From the NCBI GenBank assembly GCA_937870825.1, contig CALMZO010000300.1, forward strand, positions 24,324 to 88,323: DNA of 64,000 bases. The letters run 5' to 3'. The stretch comes from an uncultured Chloroflexota bacterium. GTDB lineage: Bacteria; Chloroflexota; Anaerolineae; UBA4142; SHND01. A model generated the notes under the pieces. It was not told where the DNA came from. It saw nothing but the letters and a program-made list of their open reading frames with translations, and searched no databases. The position numbers were made by a program, and so were the translations under genes. Of this stretch, positions 33,165-41,287 are shown one piece after another. The stretch's first letter is position 1. Each line of letters begins with the position of its first letter.

Positions 33165-33897
33165 TGTTTTTGGTTCGCGGAATTGGGTGTACTGGTGGGC
33201 GGCGCTGACGAGCAGTGTGTTTTTGCGTTTGCAGGTGTTGCCGGCGATTGAAGGTTTTTTTCGTGACAACGGTTTTTTTGCGCCGACGAATTTTCCATTT
33301 AGTTTGGTATATGGTTTGAACATTTGGCTGGATCAGTTGGCGCAAGGAATCGAAGACGCGGTGCAGTTCAATCCGAACGCGCCGCTGATTAGTTCGCCCA
33401 TTGTGGTGCCGAATTGGATCCTTGCCGTCATTATTGGATTGTTGGTGTTGGGCGGAGCGGTTTCGATGTACGTCCGCGCTTTGCGGAGCCACGCGTTGGG
33501 TGATGATATTTTGACGCTGTTTGGTTTGTATTTTGTGCTGCGCATTGAGGGGCACATTATCGGCTTTACAAATGTCGGTGCACTGCAAGGCGCGGGGGAC
33601 CTTTTGACGAACAATCCGCTCGCGGGTTTTTGGATTTTGATGTTGGCTTTATTCGTCTTGGTGTTTGTAGGGGGCGGAGTGAGCAGTCGACGCGCGTTCT
33701 GGCGCGGCTTGCTAGAAGCGGTGTTGATTGCGCTCTTTTTGCTTCCGACGCAGACCGCCGGATTTTTGGCAGACTTTTTTCGATTGCTCACGTCGTTCGG
33801 GAACACGCTCTCGACAAATTTGGTGTTGGGAGTTTTTTGGGGGATTGCGGGCGCGTTGCTGGCGCTGAATCGGTTGACCAACACGCAATCGGCGTGA
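33157..33897 (+). CDS. membrane protein of unknown function inside the dcw cluster
   Basis: 246 residues with five or six hydrophobic segments (ILAVIIGLLVLGGAVSMYV, FWILMLALFVLVFVGGGVSS, LLEAVLIALFLLPTQTAGFL, LVLGVFWGIAGALLALN). I recognise no family. ATG 33157 overlaps the end of murC, so it is coupled to it. Its place between murC and murB suggests a role in envelope growth, but this is only inferred. The stop lies in a 60-bp tandem duplication. Readthrough of that stop would add 20 residues and end again in NTQSA. Confidence 0.7.
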   Translation: MRDVFGSRNWVYWWAALTSSVFLRLQVLPAIEGFFRDNGFFAPTNFPFSLVYGLNIWLDQLAQGIEDAVQFNPNAPLISSPIVVPNWILAVIIGLLVLGGAVSMYVRALRSHALGDDILTLFGLYFVLRIEGHIIGFTNVGALQGAGDLLTNNPLAGFWILMLALFVLVFVGGGVSSRRAFWRGLLEAVLIALFLLPTQTAGFLADFFRLLTSFGNTLSTNLVLGVFWGIAGALLALNRLTNTQSA

Positions 33898-34000
33898 GAC
33901 CTCACCCCTACTCTCTCCGACGAGGAGAGGGGCAAGACGAATACGCAATCGGCGTGAAACCTCACTCCTAACCCCTCTCCTACAACGAGGGGGGGAAGAT
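33881..34000 (+). repeat. 60-bp tandem duplication carrying two REP-like family I palindromes
   Basis: Unit 1 (33881-33940) and unit 2 (33941-34000) both begin with ACGCAATCGGCGTGA and an ACCTCAC motif and then carry CTCTCC/GGAG-type arms. The second unit has diverged. Its GAGGGGGGGAAG acts as ribosome binding site for murB. Confidence 0.85.
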
Positions 34001-34907
34001 GATGGAAAAAAATTTTTTGAGGAATGAACCGCTCGCGCGGCATACAACTTTGCGCATCGGCGGACCGGCAGAGTATTTTGTGCGCGTGGATTCGCGTGAG
34101 GAATTGATAAAAGCGATTCAGTGGGCGCGCATACAGCACCTTGAAATTTTTATACTGGGAAACGGTTCGAACATTCTCGTGAGTGATGCGGGGATTCGCG
34201 GGATGGTGATAGAGAATCACGCGGATGAGGTTAAAGAAACGAGAGTCGAGAAACGAGAGGCGTCAAACGTAAAACATGAAACGTTACGCGTGATTGCCGA
34301 AAGTGGCGCGTCGCTGCCGGGGCTGGCGAATCGTTTGGCGCGGCAGGGATGGCGAGGTTTAGAGTGGGCGATTGGTGTGCCTGCGACCATCGGCGCGGCG
34401 GTGGTGACGAACGCGGGCGCGCATGGCGGTTCACTCAGCGACAATTTGGTGCGCGCGGAAATTTTGGATTCGCAAAATGAAATCCGCTGGTGGACGCGCG
34501 AGGAATTGCAGTACGACTATCGATCGAGTTTTTTGAAAAAACATTCTAACGAATTTGTGGTATTGCGCGCGGAATTTGAATTGGAACGCGACGATGCGGC
34601 GAACTGCATTGCGCGGATGAATCAGTACACGGAACATCGGCGGCGTACACAGCCGACGGAACCGAGCGTGGGTTCGATGTTCAAAAATCCGCAAGGCGAT
34701 TACGCGGGACGATTGATTGAAGCGGCGGGACTCAAGGGAACGCGAATTGGAAATGTGCAAATTTCAAATGTTCATGCGAATTTTTTTGTGAATCTTGGCG
34801 GCGCAACGGCGAATGATGTGATGCAATTGATAGAGTTGGTAAAAAACCAAGTGCGCGAAAAATTTAAGGTAGAGTTGGAGTTGGAAATTCAAGTTGTTGG
34901 CGAATGA
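33999..34907 (+). CDS. murB: UDP-N-acetylenolpyruvoylglucosamine reductase
   Basis: 302 residues. LARHTTLRIGGPAEYFV, GNGSNILVSDAGIRGMVI (FAD binding), WAIGVPATIGAAVVTNAGAHG, YDYRSSFLK, GSMFKNPQGDYAGRLIE and ISNVHANFFVNLG are MurB signatures. It makes UDP-MurNAc with NADPH. Residues 80-95 (KETRVEKREASNVKHE) are encoded by seven 7-nt repeat units (34236-34284). They sit between the FAD domain strands, where other MurB proteins have a short loop. ATG 33999 or 34002 may be used. Confidence 0.95.
   Translation: MMEKNFLRNEPLARHTTLRIGGPAEYFVRVDSREELIKAIQWARIQHLEIFILGNGSNILVSDAGIRGMVIENHADEVKETRVEKREASNVKHETLRVIAESGASLPGLANRLARQGWRGLEWAIGVPATIGAAVVTNAGAHGGSLSDNLVRAEILDSQNEIRWWTREELQYDYRSSFLKKHSNEFVVLRAEFELERDDAANCIARMNQYTEHRRRTQPTEPSVGSMFKNPQGDYAGRLIEAAGLKGTRIGNVQISNVHANFFVNLGGATANDVMQLIELVKNQVREKFKVELELEIQVVGE
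34236..34284 (+). repeat. 7-nt periodic repeat inside murB
   Basis: Seven consecutive heptamers: GAAACGA, GAGTCGA, GAAACGA, GAGGCGT, CAAACGT, AAAACAT, GAAACGT. Confidence 0.8.
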
Positions 34908-34917
34908 CGAACAACGG

Positions 34918-36039
34918 ATGACGAAAAAAATTCGAGTCGGATTGATATTCGGCGGCAAAACCGGTGAGCATGAAGTTTCGCTCGCGTCGGCGCAATCGGT
35001 GCTGCGCGCGTTGGACGCGGAGAAATACGACGCGGTGTTGATTGGCATCACCCAAGAGGGACGATGGTTGACCGGCGGCAATCCCTTGCAGCAGTTGGTC
35101 CGCGCGACGGAGTCACCATTGCTGAAAGCGAGGAACGAAGCGGTTCAAAACGCGACAAATGAAACGAGCGCAATCGTTACGCGCGAGGCGGCGGAGATTA
35201 CCGCGGCGAACGCGTTGAACGAAACGGTGGATGTGGTGTTTCCGCTGATTCACGGACCGAACGGCGAAGACGGAACCATTCAGGGCTTGCTGGAACTCGC
35301 AGATTTGCCGTATGTGGGTGCGAATGTGGCAGCGAGCGCGGTGGGAATGGACAAGGCATTGATGAAAGCATTGTTTCGCAATGCCGGGTTGCCTGTCGCC
35401 GACTATCTTGTCGTGATGCGGCACAAGTGGGAGCATGACCCCGAAGAAACGATTCACGATATCGAGACGATTATCAAATATCCCTGTTTTGTAAAACCCG
35501 CGAATTTGGGTTCGAGCGTGGGAATTTCGAAAGCGCACAATTGGGATGAATTGACGCAAGCGTTGACGACAGCGGCGCAGTACGACCGAAAAATTTTGGT
35601 CGAGCGCGCGATTGTCGGGCGCGAGTTGGAATGCAGTGTGTTGGGCAATGACGCGCCGCTCGCGTCCTTGCCGGGCGAAGTGATTCCCGAACGCGAATTT
35701 TATGATTACGAAGCGAAATACGCGGATGAGCGCACCAAGTTGATTGTCCCGGCGGATTTGACGGGCGAACAGACGCGCTCGATTCAAGACCTCGCGGTGC
35801 GCGCGTTTCAGGCGATTGATTGCAGCGGCATGGCGCGCGTGGATTTTTTCATGGACGCGCGCGACGGCAAAATTCTGGTCAACGAAATCAATACGATTCC
35901 CGGCTTTACGAATGTTTCGATGTATCCAAAAATGTGGGAAGCGAGTGGTGTGAGTTATTCGCAGTTGATTGACCGTTTGATTCAGTTGGCGTTGGAACGA
36001 CACGCAGACAAAAAGAGGACTGTGAGCAGTTATCGGTAA
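34918..36039 (+). CDS. ddl: D-alanine--D-alanine ligase
   Basis: 373 residues. VGLIFGGKTGEHEVSLASA, VVFPLIHGPNGEDGTIQGLL, MDKALMKALFRNAGLPV, KYPCFVKPANLGSSVGISKA, ERAIVGRELECSVLGN, DFFMDARDGKILVNEINTIP and GFTNVSMYPKMW are typical of Ddl/VanA ATP-grasp ligases. It makes the dipeptide used by MurF. ATG 34918 sits in a short heptamer run (ATGACGA, ACAACGG, ATGACGA). The last residues (VSSYR) are read from another heptamer element. Confidence 0.95.
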   Translation: MTKKIRVGLIFGGKTGEHEVSLASAQSVLRALDAEKYDAVLIGITQEGRWLTGGNPLQQLVRATESPLLKARNEAVQNATNETSAIVTREAAEITAANALNETVDVVFPLIHGPNGEDGTIQGLLELADLPYVGANVAASAVGMDKALMKALFRNAGLPVADYLVVMRHKWEHDPEETIHDIETIIKYPCFVKPANLGSSVGISKAHNWDELTQALTTAAQYDRKILVERAIVGRELECSVLGNDAPLASLPGEVIPEREFYDYEAKYADERTKLIVPADLTGEQTRSIQDLAVRAFQAIDCSGMARVDFFMDARDGKILVNEINTIPGFTNVSMYPKMWEASGVSYSQLIDRLIQLALERHADKKRTVSSYR

Positions 36040-36120
36040 TCGGTGAACAGTAATCTGTGGCGACAAAGTGAACGTCAAACGCAAAACGTGAAACGTCACT
36101 TGGACTCGTCACCTATCACT
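36024..36120 (+). repeat. compound 7-nt periodic element between ddl and ftsQ (includes class ACGTCAA, copy)
   Basis: Words GTTATCG, GTAATCG, GTGAACA, GTAATCT (36031-36058) are followed by GTCAAAC, GCAAAAC, GTGAAAC, GTCACTT (36074-36101) and GTCACCTATCAC. The element starts inside ddl and ends just before ftsQ. Confidence 0.75.
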
Positions 36121-36124
36121 TGCC

Positions 36125-37054
36125 ATGAACATTCGCCGACGTGATACCAAAGCAGAATCATCAACCCCGCGCCGCGCGCGTCGGGCGCGCAAAGTGGTAG
36201 GCGCGGCGTCGCGCGTGCGCGTGTTGAGTGTGGAACCGCGCGCGCAAGAGAAATCGAAACGCGGGGTAACAGCGCGCCCGTCACAAAAACGCGCGACGTT
36301 CGATATTGCCGCGCCGCGTTTGGTCATCCATCCGTGGCAGACGCAGCGCGATTGGAAAGCGAGTCGTCCGAAATTCGCGGCGGGTGTTTTGATTGTGTTG
36401 CTCATCGCCGCGTTGTACGCCATGTTCAACCTCGATTTCTTTTTCATCACCGAGCCGATTGTGATTGGAAACAAAATTGTGCCGCGCGAAGAAATCGTCC
36501 AAGTGTCGGGAATGCGCGGCTGGAATATCTTTTTCGTCGAACCCCGCGTCGTCGAAAACGCCGTGCGGACACTGCCCGAATTTCAAGATGTGCAAGTGTA
36601 CGTGACGCTGCCGAACACGTTGGAAATTTACATGACGGAACGGACACCGCGTTTTGTGTGGGAAGTCGCGGGGAAAAATTATTGGGTGGACCAGGATGGG
36701 ATTGCGATGCGCCCGCGCGGGATGGTGAACAATGGCTGGCACGTGCGCGACAGCGAGGGCAAGCCGGTCCAGTACGGGGAACGCATCAACCCCGACGCGT
36801 TCAACGCCGCAGTTTCACTCATCAACGTTTGGAAAGAATCGCCACGATATTTTGAATGGACAAAGGCGCACGGACTCACCGTACGTGACGAACACGGCTG
36901 GCTGATTTATTTCGGCAGCGCAAGTCAAATGCAAGACAAATTTACCGCGCTGAACATTGTCACCACGCAGTTGCTGCGCGACAAACGCACGGTCGCGTTT
37001 ATTGATTTGGGAAGTGGATTGCCGTATTACCAAGAAGTTGCCGCGAAAAAGTAA
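36125..37054 (+). CDS. ftsQ: cell division protein FtsQ/DivIB
   Basis: 309 residues. A long Arg-rich cytoplasmic tail (about 80 residues), one membrane helix (GVLIVLLIAALYAMFNLDFF), then a POTRA domain (ITEPIVIGNKIVPREEIVQV, GWNIFFVEPRVVENAVRTLP, VQVYVTLPNTLEIYMTER). The FtsQ domain ends in VAFIDLGSGLPYY. It recruits FtsL and the septal synthase. It has a normal dcw position. No strong ribosome site is seen. Confidence 0.93.
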   Translation: MNIRRRDTKAESSTPRRARRARKVVGAASRVRVLSVEPRAQEKSKRGVTARPSQKRATFDIAAPRLVIHPWQTQRDWKASRPKFAAGVLIVLLIAALYAMFNLDFFFITEPIVIGNKIVPREEIVQVSGMRGWNIFFVEPRVVENAVRTLPEFQDVQVYVTLPNTLEIYMTERTPRFVWEVAGKNYWVDQDGIAMRPRGMVNNGWHVRDSEGKPVQYGERINPDAFNAAVSLINVWKESPRYFEWTKAHGLTVRDEHGWLIYFGSASQMQDKFTALNIVTTQLLRDKRTVAFIDLGSGLPYYQEVAAKK

Positions 37055-37057
37055 GAG

Positions 37058-37114
37058 TGACGTTTGACGTTTCACGTTTGATGTGTGAGTACGTCAAACG
37101 CGAAACGTCAAGCG
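37058..37114 (+). repeat. 7-nt periodic hairpin, class ACGTCAA, between ftsQ and ftsA
   Basis: Left arm ACGTTTG, ACGTTTC, ACGTTTG; right arm ACGTCAA, ACGCGAA, ACGTCAA, GCGT. The arms pair with only two mismatches over about 22 bp. Confidence 0.85.
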
Positions 37115-37124
37115 TGGAGGCGTT

Positions 37125-38390
37125 ATGAGCATACCTGTCGCAGTTCTCGATATTGGTACAACAAAAACCGTTGCGTTGATTGCCGAAGCCGCGAGTGACG
37201 GAATTCGTGTGCTTGGCGTCGGACTCGCGCCGAGTGAGGGGATGCGAAAGGGCGTGGTGGTGGATGTGAAATTCGCCGCGCAATCCATCGCGCTGGCGGT
37301 GGAACAAGCCGAACGCATGGCGAACATGTCCATCGAAGGCGCGTATGTGGGAATCGCGGGCGCGCATATTTCGTCCATCAATTCGCGCGGCGTTGCGCCG
37401 ATTCCGCACGGGCGCGCGGTGACGCAAGATGTGATTCAACGCGCGATGGATGCCGCGCAAGCGATTGCTGTGCCTGATAATCGCGAAGTGGTTCATGCAA
37501 TTGCGCGCGGCTATTCGCTCGACGGACAGGACGGGGTGCGCGACCCGATTGGGATGATGGGCTATCGTCTCGAAGTCGAAGCGCACATCGTCACGGGCGC
37601 AGTCGCTTCGATTCAAAATTTGTACAAAGCCGTCGAAGCCGCAGGCGTGCGCGTGATTGAACTCGTCCTCGAACCGATTGCGGCAGGCGAAGCGGTCCTC
37701 ACGAGCGCGGAACGCGATTTGGGCGTTGCGTTGGTGGACATTGGCGGCGGGACAACGGACATTGCGATTTTTATTGACGGCAGTGTGTGGCATACCGTTG
37801 TTTTGCCGATTGGCGGAATGCACTTGACGAATGACCTCGCGGTGGGAGTGCGCGCGCCATTCGCGGCGGCGGAGGAAATGAAAATAAAGTACGGGACGGT
37901 CATGGTGGACGATGCGCGTCCCGAAGAAATTATCGAGCTCGCCGCGTTCGGCGATGAAGAAATGCGCGTGGTGTCGCGCCGTGAAGTCGCGGAAATTTTG
38001 CAGGCGCGGGCGGAAGAAATGTTCAACATGGTGTTGACGGAAATCAAACGTTCGGGCTACGACGGGCTGCTGCCCGCGGGGGTCGTGTTGTGCGGCGGCG
38101 CGGCGCAATTGGTGGGCGTGAAAGCATTGGCGCGCGAGATAGTTGGTTTGCCGACGCGTGTCGGTTCGCCGGGCAAGATGGAGGGCTTGGTCGAGCGCGT
38201 GAGTTCGCCCGCGTACGCGACGAGCGCGGGCCTCGCGCATTGGGGTGTGCGGCAGGCGGATTTGCAAACGCTGCAATTGACCGAGATGGCGGCGCGCGCG
38301 AAACGGAAAAGTGAGGAAGGAGTTTTGGCGCCATTGCTCAACGCGGGAGATTGGCTGCGTCGCGCATTGCTGCCGGAGAGAGGTGAGTAA
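37125..38390 (+). CDS. ftsA: cell division protein FtsA
   Basis: 421 residues, actin fold. VAVLDIGTTKTVALIAEA, DPIGMMGYRLEVEAHIVTGA (1C domain region), VALVDIGGGTTDIAIF (phosphate-binding), GVVLCGGAAQLVGV and LPTRVGSP are FtsA motifs. The C-terminal NAGDWLRRALLPE is an amphipathic membrane-targeting helix. It tethers FtsZ to the membrane. GGAGG lies seven bases upstream of ATG 37125. Confidence 0.96.
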   Translation: MSIPVAVLDIGTTKTVALIAEAASDGIRVLGVGLAPSEGMRKGVVVDVKFAAQSIALAVEQAERMANMSIEGAYVGIAGAHISSINSRGVAPIPHGRAVTQDVIQRAMDAAQAIAVPDNREVVHAIARGYSLDGQDGVRDPIGMMGYRLEVEAHIVTGAVASIQNLYKAVEAAGVRVIELVLEPIAAGEAVLTSAERDLGVALVDIGGGTTDIAIFIDGSVWHTVVLPIGGMHLTNDLAVGVRAPFAAAEEMKIKYGTVMVDDARPEEIIELAAFGDEEMRVVSRREVAEILQARAEEMFNMVLTEIKRSGYDGLLPAGVVLCGGAAQLVGVKALAREIVGLPTRVGSPGKMEGLVERVSSPAYATSAGLAHWGVRQADLQTLQLTEMAARAKRKSEEGVLAPLLNAGDWLRRALLPERGE

Positions 38391-38513
38391 ATGATAGCGA
38401 TGGATAAACTAAAAACCAGCATTCCGGTCAGCGATTTTTCGCGGCTTGTGATGCTTATGCGGCTTGTCATTACGTTGGTGCTACTTGCCGCAGTATTGAA
38501 AATAGGGTCTTGA
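38391..38513 (+). CDS. 40-residue membrane micro-protein between ftsA and ftsZ
   Basis: The ATG directly follows the ftsA stop and has GAGAGGTGAG upstream. The predicted peptide has a basic start and one hydrophobic segment (LVMLMRLVITLVLLAAVLKI). Its stop codon overlaps the -35 of the ftsZ promoter. No family is known to me. Position and ribosome site support translation, but it may only be a chance open frame. Confidence 0.45.
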   Translation: MIAMDKLKTSIPVSDFSRLVMLMRLVITLVLLAAVLKIGS

Positions 38514-38538
38514 CATAGTGTAAATTGGGGCTTATAAT
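38510..38538 (+). promoter_or_regulatory. consensus sigma70 promoter of ftsZ
   Basis: TTGACA (38510-38515), a 17-bp spacer and TATAAT (38533-38538): perfect consensus. It gives ftsZ its own transcript with about 120 bases of leader containing small inverted repeats (CTAAATCTAGG, CCTAGATATAGG). Confidence 0.9.
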
Positions 38539-38667
38539 CTCCGCACTCCTCTAAATCTAGGGGATTTCCGTTTATTTTCACCTAGATATAGGGTGTCTGT
38601 GGAGATCGAAAGTTGTCCAGTCCCGCCTAGTGGCAAACATAACATTTGCCCGACATGAGGTCTAGCG

Positions 38668-39816
38668 ATGGAGCGAAATTCCCTCACCCCACCCCGTCCC
38701 CCGGTTCCGCAAAAACGGAATGAGCCGGTCTTTAACGGTTTTGAAAATTTTGCCGCAATCAAAGTCGTCGGCGTCGGCGGCGGCGGGACCAACGCGGTCA
38801 ACCGCATGATTATCGAAGGTCTGCGCGGCGTGGATTTTATCGCCGTCAACACGGACGCACAAGCACTGATTCATTCCCAAGCCGCAGCAAAAATTCGCAT
38901 CGGCGACAAACTTACGCGCGGACTCGGCGCGGGCGGTGACCCCGAACGCGGGATGCGGAGCGCGGAAGAAACCACCGACGAGCTCCGCGAAGCGATGAAG
39001 GGCGCGGACATGGTGTTCGTCACGGCGGGCATGGGCGGCGGCACAGGTTCCGGCGCAGCGCCCGTCATTGCGAAAATCGCGCGCGAAATGGGGTCATTGA
39101 CCATCGGCGTCGTCACCAAGCCATTCGTGTTTGAAGGTGCGAAACGCAAAAAGGTTGCCGACGAAGCGTTGAACCGTTTGAAAGACAACGTGGATACGCT
39201 CATCATTATTCCGAACGACCGCCTGCTCGACATTGTTGACAAGAAAGCATCGCTGCAATCCGCGTTTCGTTTGGCGGACGATGTGCTGCGTCAAGGTATT
39301 CAAGGCATTAGCGAATTGATTACCGTTCCCGGTCTCATCAACCTGGACTTTGCCGATGTGAAAACCATCATGGGCGAAGGCGGCGCGGCATTGATGGCAG
39401 TCGGACGCGGCAGCGGTGAAAATCGCGCAGTCGCGGCGGCGGAAATGGCAATCAAGTCGCCGCTCCTCGACGTGAGTATTGACGGCGCGCGCGGCGTGTT
39501 GTTCAACGTCACCGGCGGCGAAGACTTGACGCTGCATGAAGTGTACGAAGCGGCGGAAATTGTGCGGCGCGTCGCGGACCCCGAAGTGAATTTGATTTTC
39601 GGCGCGGTCATCAGTCCCGAGATGAAGGACGAAGTTCGCATCACGGTCATTGCAACGGGCTTTCAAGCGCAAGCAAAACGATTGCCCGGTACGGGTTCGG
39701 GCATCGCGACGGGAAACGTGGTCGCAGCACCGGGCAAGAAAACGATTGATTTCCCCGTGCGTCAATTTGACCGCGAAGATTTGGACATTCCCGCGTTTTT
39801 GCGAAAGCGCGGGTAA
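38668..39816 (+). CDS. ftsZ: cell division GTPase FtsZ
   Basis: 382 residues. [44 protein letters not shown] (GTP signature), [30 protein letters not shown] and, at the end, [11 protein letters not shown], the conserved peptide that binds FtsA. It polymerises into the division ring. TGAGG is seven bases before ATG 38668. The linker is short. A pair of REP-like palindromes follows the stop. Confidence 0.97.
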   Translation: MERNSLTPPRPPVPQKRNEPVFNGFENFAAIKVVGVGGGGTNAVNRMIIEGLRGVDFIAVNTDAQALIHSQAAAKIRIGDKLTRGLGAGGDPERGMRSAEETTDELREAMKGADMVFVTAGMGGGTGSGAAPVIAKIAREMGSLTIGVVTKPFVFEGAKRKKVADEALNRLKDNVDTLIIIPNDRLLDIVDKKASLQSAFRLADDVLRQGIQGISELITVPGLINLDFADVKTIMGEGGAALMAVGRGSGENRAVAAAEMAIKSPLLDVSIDGARGVLFNVTGGEDLTLHEVYEAAEIVRRVADPEVNLIFGAVISPEMKDEVRITVIATGFQAQAKRLPGTGSGIATGNVVAAPGKKTIDFPVRQFDREDLDIPAFLRKRG

Positions 39817-39940
39817 CTCCTCACCCTAACCCTCTCCTCAAAATCAGAAACCGATTTTGAGGAGAGGGGAACAAGAAGAATGGCTCCCCTCTTCTCCAAT
39901 TTTTGCCAAAGAATTTCAGGAGAGGGGTCGGGGGTGAGGT
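39817..39940 (+). repeat. two REP-like family I palindromes in inverted orientation
   Basis: Copy 1 has CTCCTCACCCTAACC and a 15-bp perfect stem (39831-39845 with 39853-39867). Copy 2 (39884-39939) ends GGTCGGGGGTGAGG, the reverse complement of the family start. The pair flanks a 15-bp spacer. Confidence 0.85.
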
Positions 39941-40384
39941 TCAATTGAGGTTCGAACCGCTCGCTCTACACTCGTTAAAACACACCGGGCGTCTGTGTGC
40001 GAGACAAGTGCTGGTGCGGCGGAAACCGGCGGAGAAGCGGGGTAGTGGGACCCCGCTTCTTTTTTTTGCCGCGTTGCGATGGAAATAGAACGCGTAATTT
40101 TCTTAAGGAACTTTTCCCTCAATCGGTGTTATAATTTTCATCATACTCTTGTAGCGCGTTGGTTTGTTTGTGGAATTGCACGTCAGTTCCAATCTTCAGT
40201 CCGGCAAGGAAAGGAGGTTAGCAAGCGGCGCGATTTTTTATTCCCCCAAAATGCGCGCAAATGACGTGCGCACACAGCGGTTTGATTTCTGCTTTACCGG
40301 GCGATTGTTCACTCCCTCTTTTCATTGATTTTCCGGCAGTGAACGGCGCTCGAACTTTTCCCATCTGTAAAGGAGACAAGTATC
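39941..40384 (+). other. non-coding gap between ftsZ and the Yip1-like gene
   Basis: Holds the ftsZ terminator (40033-40067) and a TATAAT at 40130-40135 without a good -35 (GGAACT at 17 bp). A strong AAAGGAGG (40205-40212) is not followed by a start codon. It is lower in GC than the genes. No ORF or known RNA family is recognised. Confidence 0.6.
40033..40067 (+). terminator. intrinsic terminator downstream of ftsZ
   Basis: AGAAGCGGGG and CCCCGCTTCT with an 8-nt loop, followed by eight T. Confidence 0.92.
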
Positions 40385-40984
40385 ATGGACATGGATCGTA
40401 TTATGGGCGTCTTGACGCTCAAAGCCCCAACGTATCGCCAAATTGCGGAGGACCCAAACGCGACGACGCCTGCTGCGATTATTACTGCAGTAGTTGCCCT
40501 GATTTCGGGTTTCTTTAGTGGCGCTGTGGCATTTGACACAACAGCACAAACCGCGAGTTTTAACGCGACGGGCGGTATTGTTGTCGCCATCATCAGCGTG
40601 ATTCTGGGCTTGATCGGGTGGTTCGTCGCCGGGTGGGTGTTGGCGTTCGTTTCCAAATGGTTCGGTGGTAAAACGAACACGCAAGAAATGCTGCGCGTGA
40701 CCGGGTTTGTGAATATCTTTGGTCTCGTCGGTGTTTTGAGCATTCTCGCCTTGATTACGCCCGCGCTCGGTTGCGTCACCGGCTTGGTCAGTTTCGTTGC
40801 AGCAATCTTGCGCCTTATCGGTTACGTGATTGGTGTGCGCGAAGCGGCAGAATTTTCGACGGGCAATGCAGTTATAACTGCCATTATTGCGGCAATCATC
40901 AATTTCTTGATTGTGGCAGTTGTTGGTGGTTCAATTGCAGCACTGATCATTGGTGGCGCAGCCGCAGTCGGTGCAGGACAATAG
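40385..40984 (+). CDS. Yip1-domain-like membrane protein
   Basis: 199 residues with five membrane helices. RIMGVLTLKAPTYRQIAEDP at the start, then helices separated by short loops and WFGGKTNTQEMLRVTGFV, match the Yip1 family of bacterial membrane proteins of unknown function. AAAGGAG precedes ATG 40385 by about ten bases. Codon use is softer (more A/T third positions) than the neighbours. It stands alone between two terminators. Confidence 0.75.
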   Translation: MDMDRIMGVLTLKAPTYRQIAEDPNATTPAAIITAVVALISGFFSGAVAFDTTAQTASFNATGGIVVAIISVILGLIGWFVAGWVLAFVSKWFGGKTNTQEMLRVTGFVNIFGLVGVLSILALITPALGCVTGLVSFVAAILRLIGYVIGVREAAEFSTGNAVITAIIAAIINFLIVAVVGGSIAALIIGGAAAVGAGQ

Positions 40985-41007
40985 AGAACGCGTTTTCTCC
41001 GATTTCA

Positions 41008-41036
41008 AACCAGAGTCGCAAGACTCTGGTTTTTTG
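41008..41036 (+). terminator. intrinsic terminator
   Basis: AACCAGAGTC, loop GCAA, GACTCTGGTT, then T run. Confidence 0.92.
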
Positions 41037-41082
41037 TTGGGTACAGAATCGTGACATGTAACACTTTTTTAAGGTCAACCTC

Positions 41083-41139
41083 TTGAAACGACGCGCGGTT
41101 TGTGCTACACTCTCCAACACTTAGCCACAATATCTCGTG
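41083..41139 (+). promoter_or_regulatory. nrdR promoter with probable NrdR box
   Basis: TTGAAA (41083-41088), 17-bp spacer, TACACT (41106-41111). CACAATATCTCGTG (41126-41139) follows, fitting the NrdR-box frame CAC-N8-GTG and six of the eight central positions. It sits just after the start site, inside the palindrome AGCCAC...GTGGCT. Confidence 0.6.
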
Positions 41140-41203
41140 GCTTAACAAATTAAAGTACAACATTTAGGGTCTGGGCTGGCAGCTCATACCCTATTTTTAT
41201 CAA
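41140..41203 (+). other. nrdR leader segment
   Basis: About 64 bases with a small inverted repeat (TAGGGTCTGGG and CATACCCTA). No ORF is seen. Confidence 0.4.
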
Positions 41204-41287
41204 GGATGAAGGATGAGGGATAAAGGATGAAGAATAAAAGCGTGTTCTTTGTTTCATCCCTCATCCTTCCGCCTTCATCCTTTACTC
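41204..41287 (+). repeat. 7-nt periodic hairpin element (word GGATGAA/TTCATCC)
   Basis: Left arm words GGATGAA, GGATGAG, GGATAAA, GGATGAA, GAATAAA; right arm TTTCATC, CCTCATC, CTTCCGC, CTTCATC, CTTTACT. It ends directly at the nrdR start codon. Confidence 0.88.

Noticed and set aside
20991..37114. CRISPR array made of the recurring ACGTCAA units
   Set aside because: Units are 7 nt with no spacers and lie at scattered sites, some inside genes.
40205..40260. Small gene after the strong AAAGGAGG upstream of the Yip1-like gene
   Set aside because: No ATG, GTG or TTG at usable spacing; treated as an orphan motif.
41249..41287. N-terminal extension of NrdR beginning FHPSSFRLHP
   Set aside because: It is the right arm of the 7-nt hairpin read in frame; the canonical LRCPYC start is at 41288.
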